7,627 bases of DNA from Pseudorhodobacter antarcticus (GTDB lineage: Bacteria; Pseudomonadota; Alphaproteobacteria; Rhodobacterales; Rhodobacteraceae): the NCBI GenBank assembly GCA_945897655.1, contig CAMDHB010000159.1:1-7627 (forward strand). The letters run 5' to 3'. The number at the start of each line of letters is the position of its first letter. Positions within the stretch are counted from its first letter, which is position 1. The translations under genes and the position numbers were made by a program. Positions 1 through 6,394 of the stretch are shown here, in pieces. A model generated the notes under the pieces. The model made no database searches and was not told the DNA's origin. It was given only the letters and a program-made list of their open reading frames with translations.

Positions 1-291
1 CGGGTCGCTGCCGAGTGGGCCGACTTCTTTGAACGCTTTGATATGGAAAAGTACGGCTCCGAAGGTGCGCCCCTGCATGACCCCTGCGTCATCGCCTACC
101 TGATCCAACCGGACCTGTTCAAAGGCCGCCATATCAACGTCATGATCGAAACCCAGTCCGAACTGACACGCGGCATGACCGTGGCCGATTGGTGGGGCGT
201 CACGGACCGTCCCGCCAACGCCCTGTTTGTGGGGTCGGTCGATACCGAAGGTTTCTTTACCCTGCTGACCGAACGTCTTGGCCGCCTGTAA
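1..291 (+). CDS. Nucleoside hydrolase (inosine/uridine-preferring family), C-terminal part
   Basis: This is the last 96 residues of a gene whose 5' end lies outside the window; the reading frame is open from base 1 to a TAA at 289-291. Nucleoside hydrolases of this family cleave the N-glycosidic bond of ribonucleosides to give ribose and a free base in the cytoplasm, for purine or pyrimidine salvage. The call rests on the segment APLHDPCVIAYLIQPDLF (about residues 23-40 of the fragment). It matches the family's C-terminal signature PLHDP, where the His is near the base-binding site and the Asp is a ligand of the catalytic calcium. The tail GMTVADWW followed by a short stretch ending in ANALFVGSVD is also typical of the family's last strand and helix. 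The N-terminal DxDxxxDD calcium motif would lie upstream and cannot be checked. The gene is convergent with the minus-strand operon, so a shared function is not implied. Base preference cannot be judged. Confidence 0.85.
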   Translation, partial: RVAAEWADFFERFDMEKYGSEGAPLHDPCVIAYLIQPDLFKGRHINVMIETQSELTRGMTVADWWGVTDRPANALFVGSVDTEGFFTLLTERLGRL

Positions 292-312
292 CGCGCTGTC
301 TTTACAGCGCGT
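291..312. terminator. Perfect hairpin between convergent genes, possible bidirectional terminator
   Basis: ACGCGCTGT at 291-299 is the exact reverse complement of ACAGCGCGT at 304-312, with a 4-base loop CTTT. The stem is 9 bp and GC-rich. It begins on the last base of the nucleoside hydrolase stop codon, and the loop plus first stem base hold the stop codon (302-304) of the opposing PLP enzyme gene. Only 10 bases separate the two coding regions, so this is the only place for a transcription end signal between them. There is no run of T after the stem on either strand, so it is not a textbook intrinsic terminator. It may instead stop or protect RNA 3' ends. Terminator function is inferred from position and symmetry. 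Confidence 0.6.
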
Positions 313-1411
313 CCAGCGTGGCCCTTATGGCCTGCCAAAGCGGCTCCGCAGGCTCGCAGCCCACCGACAGCCGGATGAAACCCGGCGCCACCTTGTCCCC
401 CCACCTCGCCCGCCGCTCACCTGAAGTGTGGGTTGAACCAAAGCTGGTCGATTGCGCAACCAGCGGGCATTCTGCCAAGAACCGCTCAGCCGTGGCGGCA
501 TCGGCTAGGTCAAACCCAATCAGAAAGCCGAAGCCTGACATCTGCTTGGCCGCAATGGCGTGCGACGGATCGGAAGGCCGCCCGGGATAGCGAAGGTTCC
601 GCACAGCAGTATGCTCGGCCAGTCGGTCAGCAAGAACCGCCGCCGTCTCGCACATGCGAGACAGACGCAACTCCAGCGTTTCCATGCCCCGATGCACCAG
701 CCAAGCCTCAAACGACCCCGGAACAGCGCCCGATAGCCTGCGCCCCTCCCGCACACGGGCCATCATCGCGGCGTCACGGCTGGCCACATGGCCAAACAGC
801 GCGTCAGAATGCCCTCCCGGTGCCTTGGTGTCGGCGGCCACCACGATATCGGCACCCAAGTCCAGCGGGCGTTGCAGATAGGGGGTCATGGTTGTGTTGT
901 CACAAATCACAACCGCCCCTGCGGCATGAGCGTTGCCACACAAGGCAGCAATATCCAGCACATCCAGACCGGGGTTAGACGGCGTTTCAATCAGCACGGC
1001 ATCCACACCGGTGAAATCAGCCTCCGCCATCTGCAAGGTCGGCACTTCCAGAACCTTGACGCCATAAGCCGCCAGCACCTGCCCCGCCAACAACCGGCTG
1101 ACATAATAGCCGTCAGATGGCAGCATCAGCACCTTGCTTGCCCCCAGCGTTGCAAACAGCGCCGCCGAAATCGCAGCCATGCCCGATGGAAAGGACACAC
1201 ATTCCGCCCCCTCCAACAACGCCATCTGCGCCTCAACCAACTCCCACGTCGGCATGCCCGAACGGCCATAAACATGCGAAAGCCCGTCCATGTCGGGGGC
1301 AAGAAAAGTCGCCGATGACACGATCGGGGCCGCAATCGGCTCTCCGGGCCGCAACCCCTTGATCCGATGATGCAACAACGCCGCAGCGCGGTCTTGTGAT
1401 GCCTTGTCCAT
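302..1411 (-). CDS. PLP-dependent Cys/Met metabolism (trans-sulfuration family) enzyme
   Basis: The 369-residue product belongs to the fold-type I PLP family that includes cystathionine gamma-synthase, cystathionine beta- and gamma-lyase and methionine gamma-lyase; it is slightly shorter than the usual 380-400 residues. Visible landmarks are YGRSGMPT (48-55, cofactor phosphate site supplied by the neighbouring subunit), PSGMAAI (75-81), the stacking Tyr region at 102-103, ETPSNP (142-147), the cofactor-nitrogen Asp in CDN (Asp171), the Schiff-base Lys196 in ADTKAPGGHSD, and carboxylate-binding Arg347 in IRLSVG. Several positions deviate from consensus: Met replaces Asn in the usual NPT, and the usual SATKYLGGHS reads AADTKAPGGHS. 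The start at 1411 is chosen because GGAGGG sits 4 bases upstream; an in-frame ATG at 1423 overlaps that ribosome site, and a longer open frame to 1534 would run into the preceding gene. It is last in the operon, 52 bases after its neighbour. Whether it is a lyase or a synthase, and on what substrate, is not determinable. Database names such as cystathionine gamma-lyase would be family-level only. Confidence 0.88.
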   Translation of the reverse strand: MDKASQDRAAALLHHRIKGLRPGEPIAAPIVSSATFLAPDMDGLSHVYGRSGMPTWELVEAQMALLEGAECVSFPSGMAAISAALFATLGASKVLMLPSDGYYVSRLLAGQVLAAYGVKVLEVPTLQMAEADFTGVDAVLIETPSNPGLDVLDIAALCGNAHAAGAVVICDNTTMTPYLQRPLDLGADIVVAADTKAPGGHSDALFGHVASRDAAMMARVREGRRLSGAVPGSFEAWLVHRGMETLELRLSRMCETAAVLADRLAEHTAVRNLRYPGRPSDPSHAIAAKQMSGFGFLIGFDLADAATAERFLAECPLVAQSTSFGSTHTSGERRARWGDKVAPGFIRLSVGCEPAEPLWQAIRATLDAL

Positions 1412-1415
1412 AGCG

Positions 1416-1421
1416 CCCTCC
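1416..1421 (-). promoter_or_regulatory. Ribosome binding site of the PLP enzyme gene
   Basis: GGAGGG read on the minus strand lies 4 bases before the ATG at 1411-1409. It decides the start: the other in-frame ATG at 1423-1421 overlaps the motif itself and has only a poor purine run in front of it. Confidence 0.75.
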
Positions 1422-1443
1422 ATTTGCCGCCCAGTTTGCCGCC
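1420..1443. repeat. Two imperfect 12-bp tandem copies in the gap before the PLP enzyme gene
   Basis: CCATTTGCCGCC (1420-1431) is followed directly by CAGTTTGCCGCC (1432-1443). The copies match at 10 of 12 positions and share TTTGCCGCC exactly. They occupy about half of the only sizeable intergenic gap in the operon (1412-1463) and touch the ribosome binding site. This could be a small duplication without function, or a site that tunes translation of the last gene. I see no stem-loop or promoter in the gap that I could defend. Confidence 0.4.
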
Positions 1444-1463
1444 GGATCACGCCAGAAGGCAAG

Positions 1464-2363
1464 CTACTCCAGACGCGACGGGAAACCGGGCGCGCGCAGG
1501 TCGGTGCCCAGCAGATCCTCCAGCAACTTGGCAATCATTGGCGACTGCGCCTCGCCACCGTAAGCTGCCTTGGCCGCGATATAGGTCTGATTCGTCATCG
1601 AAGCGAGGTCTAGAGGCACCCCGAACTCCTTGCCAAAGCCCAACGCAAAGCCCAGATCCTTCAACGCCAGATCGATGTTGAACGCGATGTCATAGGACCC
1701 GTTCAGGATCAGCGCACCCTCTGTCTCATGCACGAACGAATTCCCGGACGACGCTTGAATGGCATGCCAGGACTGCGCCAGATCCAGACCCCCGCGCTTT
1801 GCCAGCATTAGCGCCTCGGACGTGGCCTTCAGATGGATGAACGCCAGCATGTTGGTGATCACCTTGATGATCGACGATGATCCCAGCGGACCCATATGGA
1901 AAATCCGGTCCCCCATCGCCTGCATCGCCCCGTGGTGCAAGTCAAACAGATCGCGGTCACCCCCCGCCAGCATGGTGATCTTGCCCTGCGCTGCCAGATG
2001 CACACCGCCCGTCACCGGCAGTTCCATCATCCGCACGCCGCCTTCAGCCGCAACGGCAGCCAATTTCAGCACCTCTTCCCGCCCCAAGGTCGACATCTCG
2101 ACCCAAGATGCACCGGGTTTCATGTGCGGCAGGATGTTGCGCAAAACCCGCTCCGACACGACGGGTGAGGGCAGGCATGTGATCACATGATCCGCCGCCG
2201 CTGCCGCCGCTTCCCCACTCGGGGCCAAGGTTGCCCCAAGGGCAACCAAAGGGGCCGCCAAGGCAGCATTCAAGTCAAACACCGTGACCGTGAACCCCGC
2301 CTTGAGCAGGCAAGACGCACAGGCCGCCCCAAGGTTGCCAAGACCGATATAGGCATAATGCAT
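1464..2363 (-). CDS. NAD(P)-dependent 3-hydroxyisobutyrate dehydrogenase-family oxidoreductase
   Basis: The 299-residue product has the two-domain beta-hydroxyacid dehydrogenase layout and the family's usual length. It opens with the Rossmann motif YIGLGNLG (5-12); Asp30 after the second strand suggests NAD rather than NADP. TCLPSP (62-67) follows, then the substrate segment LPVTGGVHLAAQGKITMLAGG region (115-135). The catalytic Lys167 is in IIKVITN with Asn171 four residues on, as in the family's Lys/Asn pair, and DLALKDLGFAL (231-241) comes next. The substrate motif normally reads PVSGG; here Thr118 replaces the Ser. Members oxidise or reduce small beta-hydroxyacids or semialdehydes such as hydroxyisobutyrate, tartronate semialdehyde and threonate; the substrate here is unknown. 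The start is set by the Rossmann motif and by the preceding methyltransferase gene, whose TAA lies 4 bases upstream. The likely ribosome site AGG overlaps that stop region, which suggests coupled translation. The gene ends in TAG. In context it probably reduces or oxidises a carbonyl left after demethylation (inference). Confidence 0.9.
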   Translation of the reverse strand: MHYAYIGLGNLGAACASCLLKAGFTVTVFDLNAALAAPLVALGATLAPSGEAAAAAADHVITCLPSPVVSERVLRNILPHMKPGASWVEMSTLGREEVLKLAAVAAEGGVRMMELPVTGGVHLAAQGKITMLAGGDRDLFDLHHGAMQAMGDRIFHMGPLGSSSIIKVITNMLAFIHLKATSEALMLAKRGGLDLAQSWHAIQASSGNSFVHETEGALILNGSYDIAFNIDLALKDLGFALGFGKEFGVPLDLASMTNQTYIAAKAAYGGEAQSPMIAKLLEDLLGTDLRAPGFPSRLE

Positions 2364-2367
2364 GATG

Positions 2368-3933
2368 TTACCTGAAGTGGATGTTGTAATGCGCCCGGAT
2401 GAAGGCATCGATTTCGGGGTCGATCTGGCTGCCAGCCTTGGCCAGAATCGCATTCTTGCGCGCCAAAGCCTTGTCCAGCAGCAACGGCTTTCCAGCCTCG
2501 TTCCATTCCTTCGGGCTCATCCGGTTGGCGGAATTGGGATAGATGTATTCCGTCTGCATCAACTTCAAAGTCTGGTCCGACCCAAGGTAATGGCCCGGCC
2601 CGCCCAAGCAAACTTCCTTCATCGCCTCGATCGAAGTGCTGTCCTCATTGACATCAATGCCCCGGACACACCGCATCGCCTGCCCAAGCAGATCATCGCC
2701 CAGAACCAGACTTTCCAGACAGAATCCCAGCAACGATGCATGCATCCCCACCGCCTCATAACACATGTTCAAGCCCGACAGACCGGCAAGGGTATTGGTG
2801 ATCCCCTGCTCCCACCCGGCCTGCATGTCGGGCAGCTTGCTGTCCGAAATGCCCGAGGCAGCGCCACCCGGCAGATCATAGAACCGATGCATCTGGGCAC
2901 AGCCTGCCGTCAGCAGTGCCTGTTCGGCACTACCACCCGACATGGCCCCTGTCCGCAGGTCCGACACAAAAGGCCAGGTGCCGAATATGCACACGGCACC
3001 CGGCGTGATGGCATTGGCATAAACAACGCCCGCCAGACATTCCGCCATAGCCTGCACAATGGTCAGCGCTATGGGCGCAGGCGCGGTTGCCCCGGCCTGA
3101 CCCGCGCTCAACAGCAGCATCGGCATGCCCGCACGAATGCAAGCCTCCATCGTGATGCAGCTTTCTTCCGCAAACTTCATCGGCGGCACGACAAAGCAGT
3201 TGGAGTTTGACACGAACGGACGCTCGCGCCATTTCTTCTCGCCCCCCGCCACGGCGTGCAACAAATCAAAGCAGCCCTTGACGTGGCTCGGGTCCGAAAA
3301 GCTGGTGCCTACATGCTTTTTGGTGCCCGCAAGGCAGCCGTACAGCGTATTGATATCCATGTCATAATTGTCCACCACGTCGCGGCAGACCATCGTGCGT
3401 TGATAGAAGTGGATGTTGTCCAGATTATCGACAAGACGCGCGGCATCATACAGGTCCTGCGCCGTGCTTTCGCGGTACTCCAGCGTGAACGGGTCCACAA
3501 TGTGAACCGCCGCGCCTGCCGTGCCGAAATGCACATTGGTGCCCGACAGTTGCATGTCATGCTTGGGGTCACGGCCAAACAGCGTGATGTCCCGTGCCGC
3601 AATCGCCAACATATCCTCAACCAGCGCGCGCGGGAACCGGATGCGGCCGTCATCGCCCTGAATGGCCCCGGCATTGGTCAGCAACTCGACGCCCGACGGC
3701 GGGGCTTGGCTCAGGCCAATCTGCTCCAGCGCCTGCAAGGCGCTTTCGTGAATCTTGGCCATGCCTGCATCTGTCAGCGGTTTGTATTGCCCACCAGGCA
3801 TGCCGCCGCGCACCGGGCGCAGGTTTTCGGCCAAGGGGGCCGAGCGTACCGCAACCCGGTTCGCCCGCCCACCAGAGCGGCGGTTGCGTGCAGGCTCGCA
3901 GGTGTCGCCAATGCCGCCCATCAGATCATCCAT
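2368..3933 (-). CDS. MttB-family (trimethylamine methyltransferase-like) methyltransferase, non-pyrrolysine type
   Basis: The 521-residue product is full length for the MttB superfamily of TIM-barrel methyltransferases. These move a methyl group from a methylated amine to a cobalamin-carrying partner protein. Recognisable parts are a basic Arg/Gly-rich N-terminal segment (about 17-31), FGTAGAAVHIVDP (136-148), DNIHFYQRTMVCRD (172-185), GTKKHVGTSFSDP (203-215), the core GAMSGGSAEQALLTAG (329-344), and a C-terminal region with YIYPNSANRMSPKEW (463-477) and DPEIDAFIRAHY. Archaeal trimethylamine methyltransferases contain an in-frame UAG read as pyrrolysine. This frame has none, so it belongs to the larger non-pyrrolysine group, whose characterised members (such as MtgB) demethylate quaternary amines like glycine betaine. 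AAAGGA 8 bases before the ATG at 3933 favours that start over an ATG at 3939, which is only 2 bases from the motif. The gene follows the flavoprotein gene after 16 bases. The cobalamin partner is not in the window. The substrate is unknown; a quaternary or tertiary amine is inferred from the neighbours. Confidence 0.92.
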   Translation of the reverse strand: MDDLMGGIGDTCEPARNRRSGGRANRVAVRSAPLAENLRPVRGGMPGGQYKPLTDAGMAKIHESALQALEQIGLSQAPPSGVELLTNAGAIQGDDGRIRFPRALVEDMLAIAARDITLFGRDPKHDMQLSGTNVHFGTAGAAVHIVDPFTLEYRESTAQDLYDAARLVDNLDNIHFYQRTMVCRDVVDNYDMDINTLYGCLAGTKKHVGTSFSDPSHVKGCFDLLHAVAGGEKKWRERPFVSNSNCFVVPPMKFAEESCITMEACIRAGMPMLLLSAGQAGATAPAPIALTIVQAMAECLAGVVYANAITPGAVCIFGTWPFVSDLRTGAMSGGSAEQALLTAGCAQMHRFYDLPGGAASGISDSKLPDMQAGWEQGITNTLAGLSGLNMCYEAVGMHASLLGFCLESLVLGDDLLGQAMRCVRGIDVNEDSTSIEAMKEVCLGGPGHYLGSDQTLKLMQTEYIYPNSANRMSPKEWNEAGKPLLLDKALARKNAILAKAGSQIDPEIDAFIRAHYNIHFR

Positions 3934-3941
3934 TCGCATCG

Positions 3942-3947
3942 TCCTTT
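3942..3947 (-). promoter_or_regulatory. Ribosome binding site of the MttB-like gene
   Basis: AAAGGA on the minus strand sits 8 bases before the ATG at 3933-3931, inside the 16-base gap after the flavoprotein stop codon. It leaves only 2 bases before the alternative ATG at 3939, so it supports the shorter product starting MDDLMGG. Confidence 0.65.
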
Positions 3948-3949
3948 GG

Positions 3950-6394
3950 TTAAGCGCGCACGCGCTCGGATTTCGGGTCATGCATCGGGGCGAGTGAGGC
4001 TACCGCCTCATGCCGCTTGCCCGCCACTTCGATTTCGTAAGCCGCCTCCAGAATGTCGGCATCGGTCTGCCCCTTGCAGGGCACATAGCCCATGCCGATC
4101 GCCCCACCCAGAAAGTGCCCATAGTTGCCCGACGTGACCGGGCCCACAATCTTGCCATCCCGCACGATTGCTTCGTTGTGAAACAACAGTGGTTCAGGGT
4201 CTTTCAGGCGGAACTGCACCATCTTGCGGTCCAGCCCCGCCTCCTGTTTGCGCAGCACCGCGTCACGCCCGATATAGGACGCCTTCTTGCGGCTCGCGGT
4301 AAAGCCAAGCCCCGCTTCCAGCACATGATCTTCATCCGTGATGTCATGCCCCCAGTGACGGTAGGCTTTTTCGATGCGGCAACTGTCCAGCGTGTGCAAC
4401 CCGCACAGCTTCAGCCCGATCCCGGCCCCTGCCTCCTCAATCGCCTCAAAGATATGGGCAGTCTGGTCGGACGGCGCATAGATTTCCCAGCCAAGTTCGC
4501 CGACATAGGTTACCCGGTGCGCGCGAGCGATCCCCATGCCAATCTCGATTTCCCGCGCCATGCCAAAGGGATGGGCGGCGTTGCTGAAGTCATCAGGCGA
4601 CACCGCCTGCATCAGGTCACGCGCCTTGGGCCCCATGATGCACAGAACAGACTCCGCCGCGGTCATGTCGGTGATGACCGCAAAATCATGGCCCACATGG
4701 GCGCGCAGCCAGGCCAGGTTGCGCTGCAGCGTCGCGCCGGGCACAACCATCAGATAGGCCGTCTCGGACAGCCGCGTGACGGTCAGGTCAGCCTCGATCC
4801 CGCCACGGTCGTTCAGCAGCATGGTGTAGACGATCCGCCCCGCCGCAACATCCATCTCGGCTGAACAGATGCGGTTCAGGAACCGACAAGCATCCCGCCC
4901 CTCCACCCGGATCTTGCCAAACGACGTCATGTCGAAAAAGCCCACGCCCGTCCGCACGGCCATGTGTTCGGCCTTCTGATTGTCAAACCAGTTTTGCCGT
5001 TTCCACGAATACTGATACGCCGCTTCCTGCCCCGGACCCGCGAACCAATTCGCCCGCTCCCAACCGGCCACCTCACCAAACACCGCCCCACGTGCCTTCA
5101 GATGGTCGTGCAGCGGCGTGCGGCGCACCCCACGGCTGGTCTCAACCTGCCGATAGGGGAAATGGTCGGCATAGAGCAGCCCCAGCGTCTCGGTCACCCG
5201 TTCCTTCAGATATTTCCGGTTGCGCTGAAACGGCTGGGCGCGGCGGATGTCCACTTCCCACAGATCAAACGGCGCCTCTTTCTCGACAATCCAATGCGCA
5301 AGCGCCATGCCCGCCCCGCCAGACCCGGCGATGCCAACCGAATTATACCCCGCCGCAACCCAGTACCCCCCGAGTTCCGGTGCTTCGCCCAGGTCATAGC
5401 GGTCATCCGGCGTGAAACTCTCTGGCCCGTTGAAGAACGTATGAATCCCGGCCGTCTGGAACAGCGGCAAACGGTTCATCGCGTTTTCCAGGATCGGCTG
5501 GAAATGGTCCCAATCCTCGGGCAGCGTGTCGAACATGAAGTCTTCGCGGATGCCCGTCATCCCCCAAGGCTTGGCCTTCGGCTCAAACGCGCCCACCATC
5601 ATTTTTCCAGCGTCGGATTTGTAATAGGTGCATTCGTCCGGCACACGCAGCACCGGCAAATGGCCAAGACCCTGAACCGGTTCGGTGATCAGATAGAAAT
5701 GCTCACACGCATGCAGCGGCAGCGTCACCCCCGACTGGTTCGCCAGATCCCTGCCCCACATCCCCCCGCAGTTCACCACCACGTCAGCCTCAATATGACC
5801 CGGCTCGCCGTCCTTGGTCACATAATCCACCCCGGTCACCTTGCCGTTCGCCTGGGTGACGCCGACGACCTTGGTATGTTCGAAAATTTGCGCGCCTTGC
5901 ATCCGGGCACCCTTGGCCAAGGCCATCGCGATATTCGCCGGATCGCATTGCCCGTCCAACGGCAGATGCACCGCCCCCACAACCCCATCAATGTTCAAAT
6001 GCGGATACATCGCCTTCGCCTCGTTCGGCGAAATCTCGGTCACATCAACATTGAAAATCCGCGCCACAGTGGCCTGACGCAACAACTCCTCGTGCCGCGC
6101 TTCTGTAAGCGCGACCGAGATGGAGCCCACCTGCCGCATCCCCGTCTCGACCCCGGTTTCGGCGGCCAGTTTCACATACAAATCAGCAGAATACTTGGCC
6201 AACCGCGTCATGTTGGCCGAACCGCGCAACTGCCCGATCAGACCCGCCGCATGCCATGTCGTGCCCGACGTCAACTGCTTGCGTTCCAGCAGCACCACAT
6301 CCGTCCACCCCATCTTGGCCAGATGATAGGCGACCGAACAGCCGGAGACGCCGCCGCCAATGATGACAGCGCGAGATTTGGTCGGGATCGTCAT
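3950..6394 (-). CDS. FAD-dependent dimethylglycine/sarcosine dehydrogenase-like protein with C-terminal GcvT domain
   Basis: The 814-residue product has the full domain order of mitochondrial DMGDH and sarcosine dehydrogenase: an N-terminal DAO-type FAD domain (about 7-375), a short linker domain (about 376-425) and a GcvT aminomethyltransferase-like folate domain (about 426-805). The dinucleotide motif is VIIGGGVSGCSVAYHL (10-25). His48 in SGTTWHAAGL aligns with the histidine that carries covalent FAD in mammalian DMGDH. AAGYNSVGIAGSGGAG (347-362) is the second FAD contact. In the folate domain, FFDMTSFGKIRVEG (486-499), TYVGELGWEIYAP (629-641), GLHTLDSCRIEKAYRHWG (665-682) and GPVTSGNYGH (751-760) are family hallmarks. 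Such enzymes oxidise an N-methyl group and give the one-carbon unit to tetrahydrofolate as 5,10-methylene-THF. The ATG overlaps the stop codon of the upstream gene in ATGA and has GGAGG 7 bases upstream. A longer open frame reaches 6694 but only runs inside the upstream gene. The exact N-methyl substrate (dimethylglycine, sarcosine or another) cannot be told. Confidence 0.93.
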   Translation of the reverse strand: MTIPTKSRAVIIGGGVSGCSVAYHLAKMGWTDVVLLERKQLTSGTTWHAAGLIGQLRGSANMTRLAKYSADLYVKLAAETGVETGMRQVGSISVALTEARHEELLRQATVARIFNVDVTEISPNEAKAMYPHLNIDGVVGAVHLPLDGQCDPANIAMALAKGARMQGAQIFEHTKVVGVTQANGKVTGVDYVTKDGEPGHIEADVVVNCGGMWGRDLANQSGVTLPLHACEHFYLITEPVQGLGHLPVLRVPDECTYYKSDAGKMMVGAFEPKAKPWGMTGIREDFMFDTLPEDWDHFQPILENAMNRLPLFQTAGIHTFFNGPESFTPDDRYDLGEAPELGGYWVAAGYNSVGIAGSGGAGMALAHWIVEKEAPFDLWEVDIRRAQPFQRNRKYLKERVTETLGLLYADHFPYRQVETSRGVRRTPLHDHLKARGAVFGEVAGWERANWFAGPGQEAAYQYSWKRQNWFDNQKAEHMAVRTGVGFFDMTSFGKIRVEGRDACRFLNRICSAEMDVAAGRIVYTMLLNDRGGIEADLTVTRLSETAYLMVVPGATLQRNLAWLRAHVGHDFAVITDMTAAESVLCIMGPKARDLMQAVSPDDFSNAAHPFGMAREIEIGMGIARAHRVTYVGELGWEIYAPSDQTAHIFEAIEEAGAGIGLKLCGLHTLDSCRIEKAYRHWGHDITDEDHVLEAGLGFTASRKKASYIGRDAVLRKQEAGLDRKMVQFRLKDPEPLLFHNEAIVRDGKIVGPVTSGNYGHFLGGAIGMGYVPCKGQTDADILEAAYEIEVAGKRHEAVASLAPMHDPKSERVRA

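Noticed and set aside
1412..1463. Possible internal promoter or riboswitch before the PLP enzyme gene
   Set aside because: The gap is only 52 bases, with no convincing -35/-10 pair or stem-loop; too short for a known riboswitch.
1412..1534. A longer form of the PLP enzyme starting at 1534
   Set aside because: It would overlap the end of the preceding gene by about 70 bases and adds residues without family similarity; the GGAGGG site points to 1411.
2374..3419. A 14-base direct repeat, GAAGTGGATGTTGT, at 2374-2387 and 3406-3419
   Set aside because: Both copies are in the MttB-like coding frame and encode the same short NIHF stretch (residues 173-176 and 517-520); chance reuse of codons explains it.
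2368..3933. Pyrrolysine-containing methyltransferase
   Set aside because: The frame has no internal TAG and ends in TAA. The TAG that ends the downstream dehydrogenase gene falls at the normal C-terminus of that family and needs no readthrough.
2362..4137. Two long plus-strand open frames (2362-3210 and 3256-4137) opposite the MttB-like gene
   Set aside because: Low-complexity Arg/His/Gln-rich translations with no recognisable domain; the minus-strand MttB frame explains the region fully.
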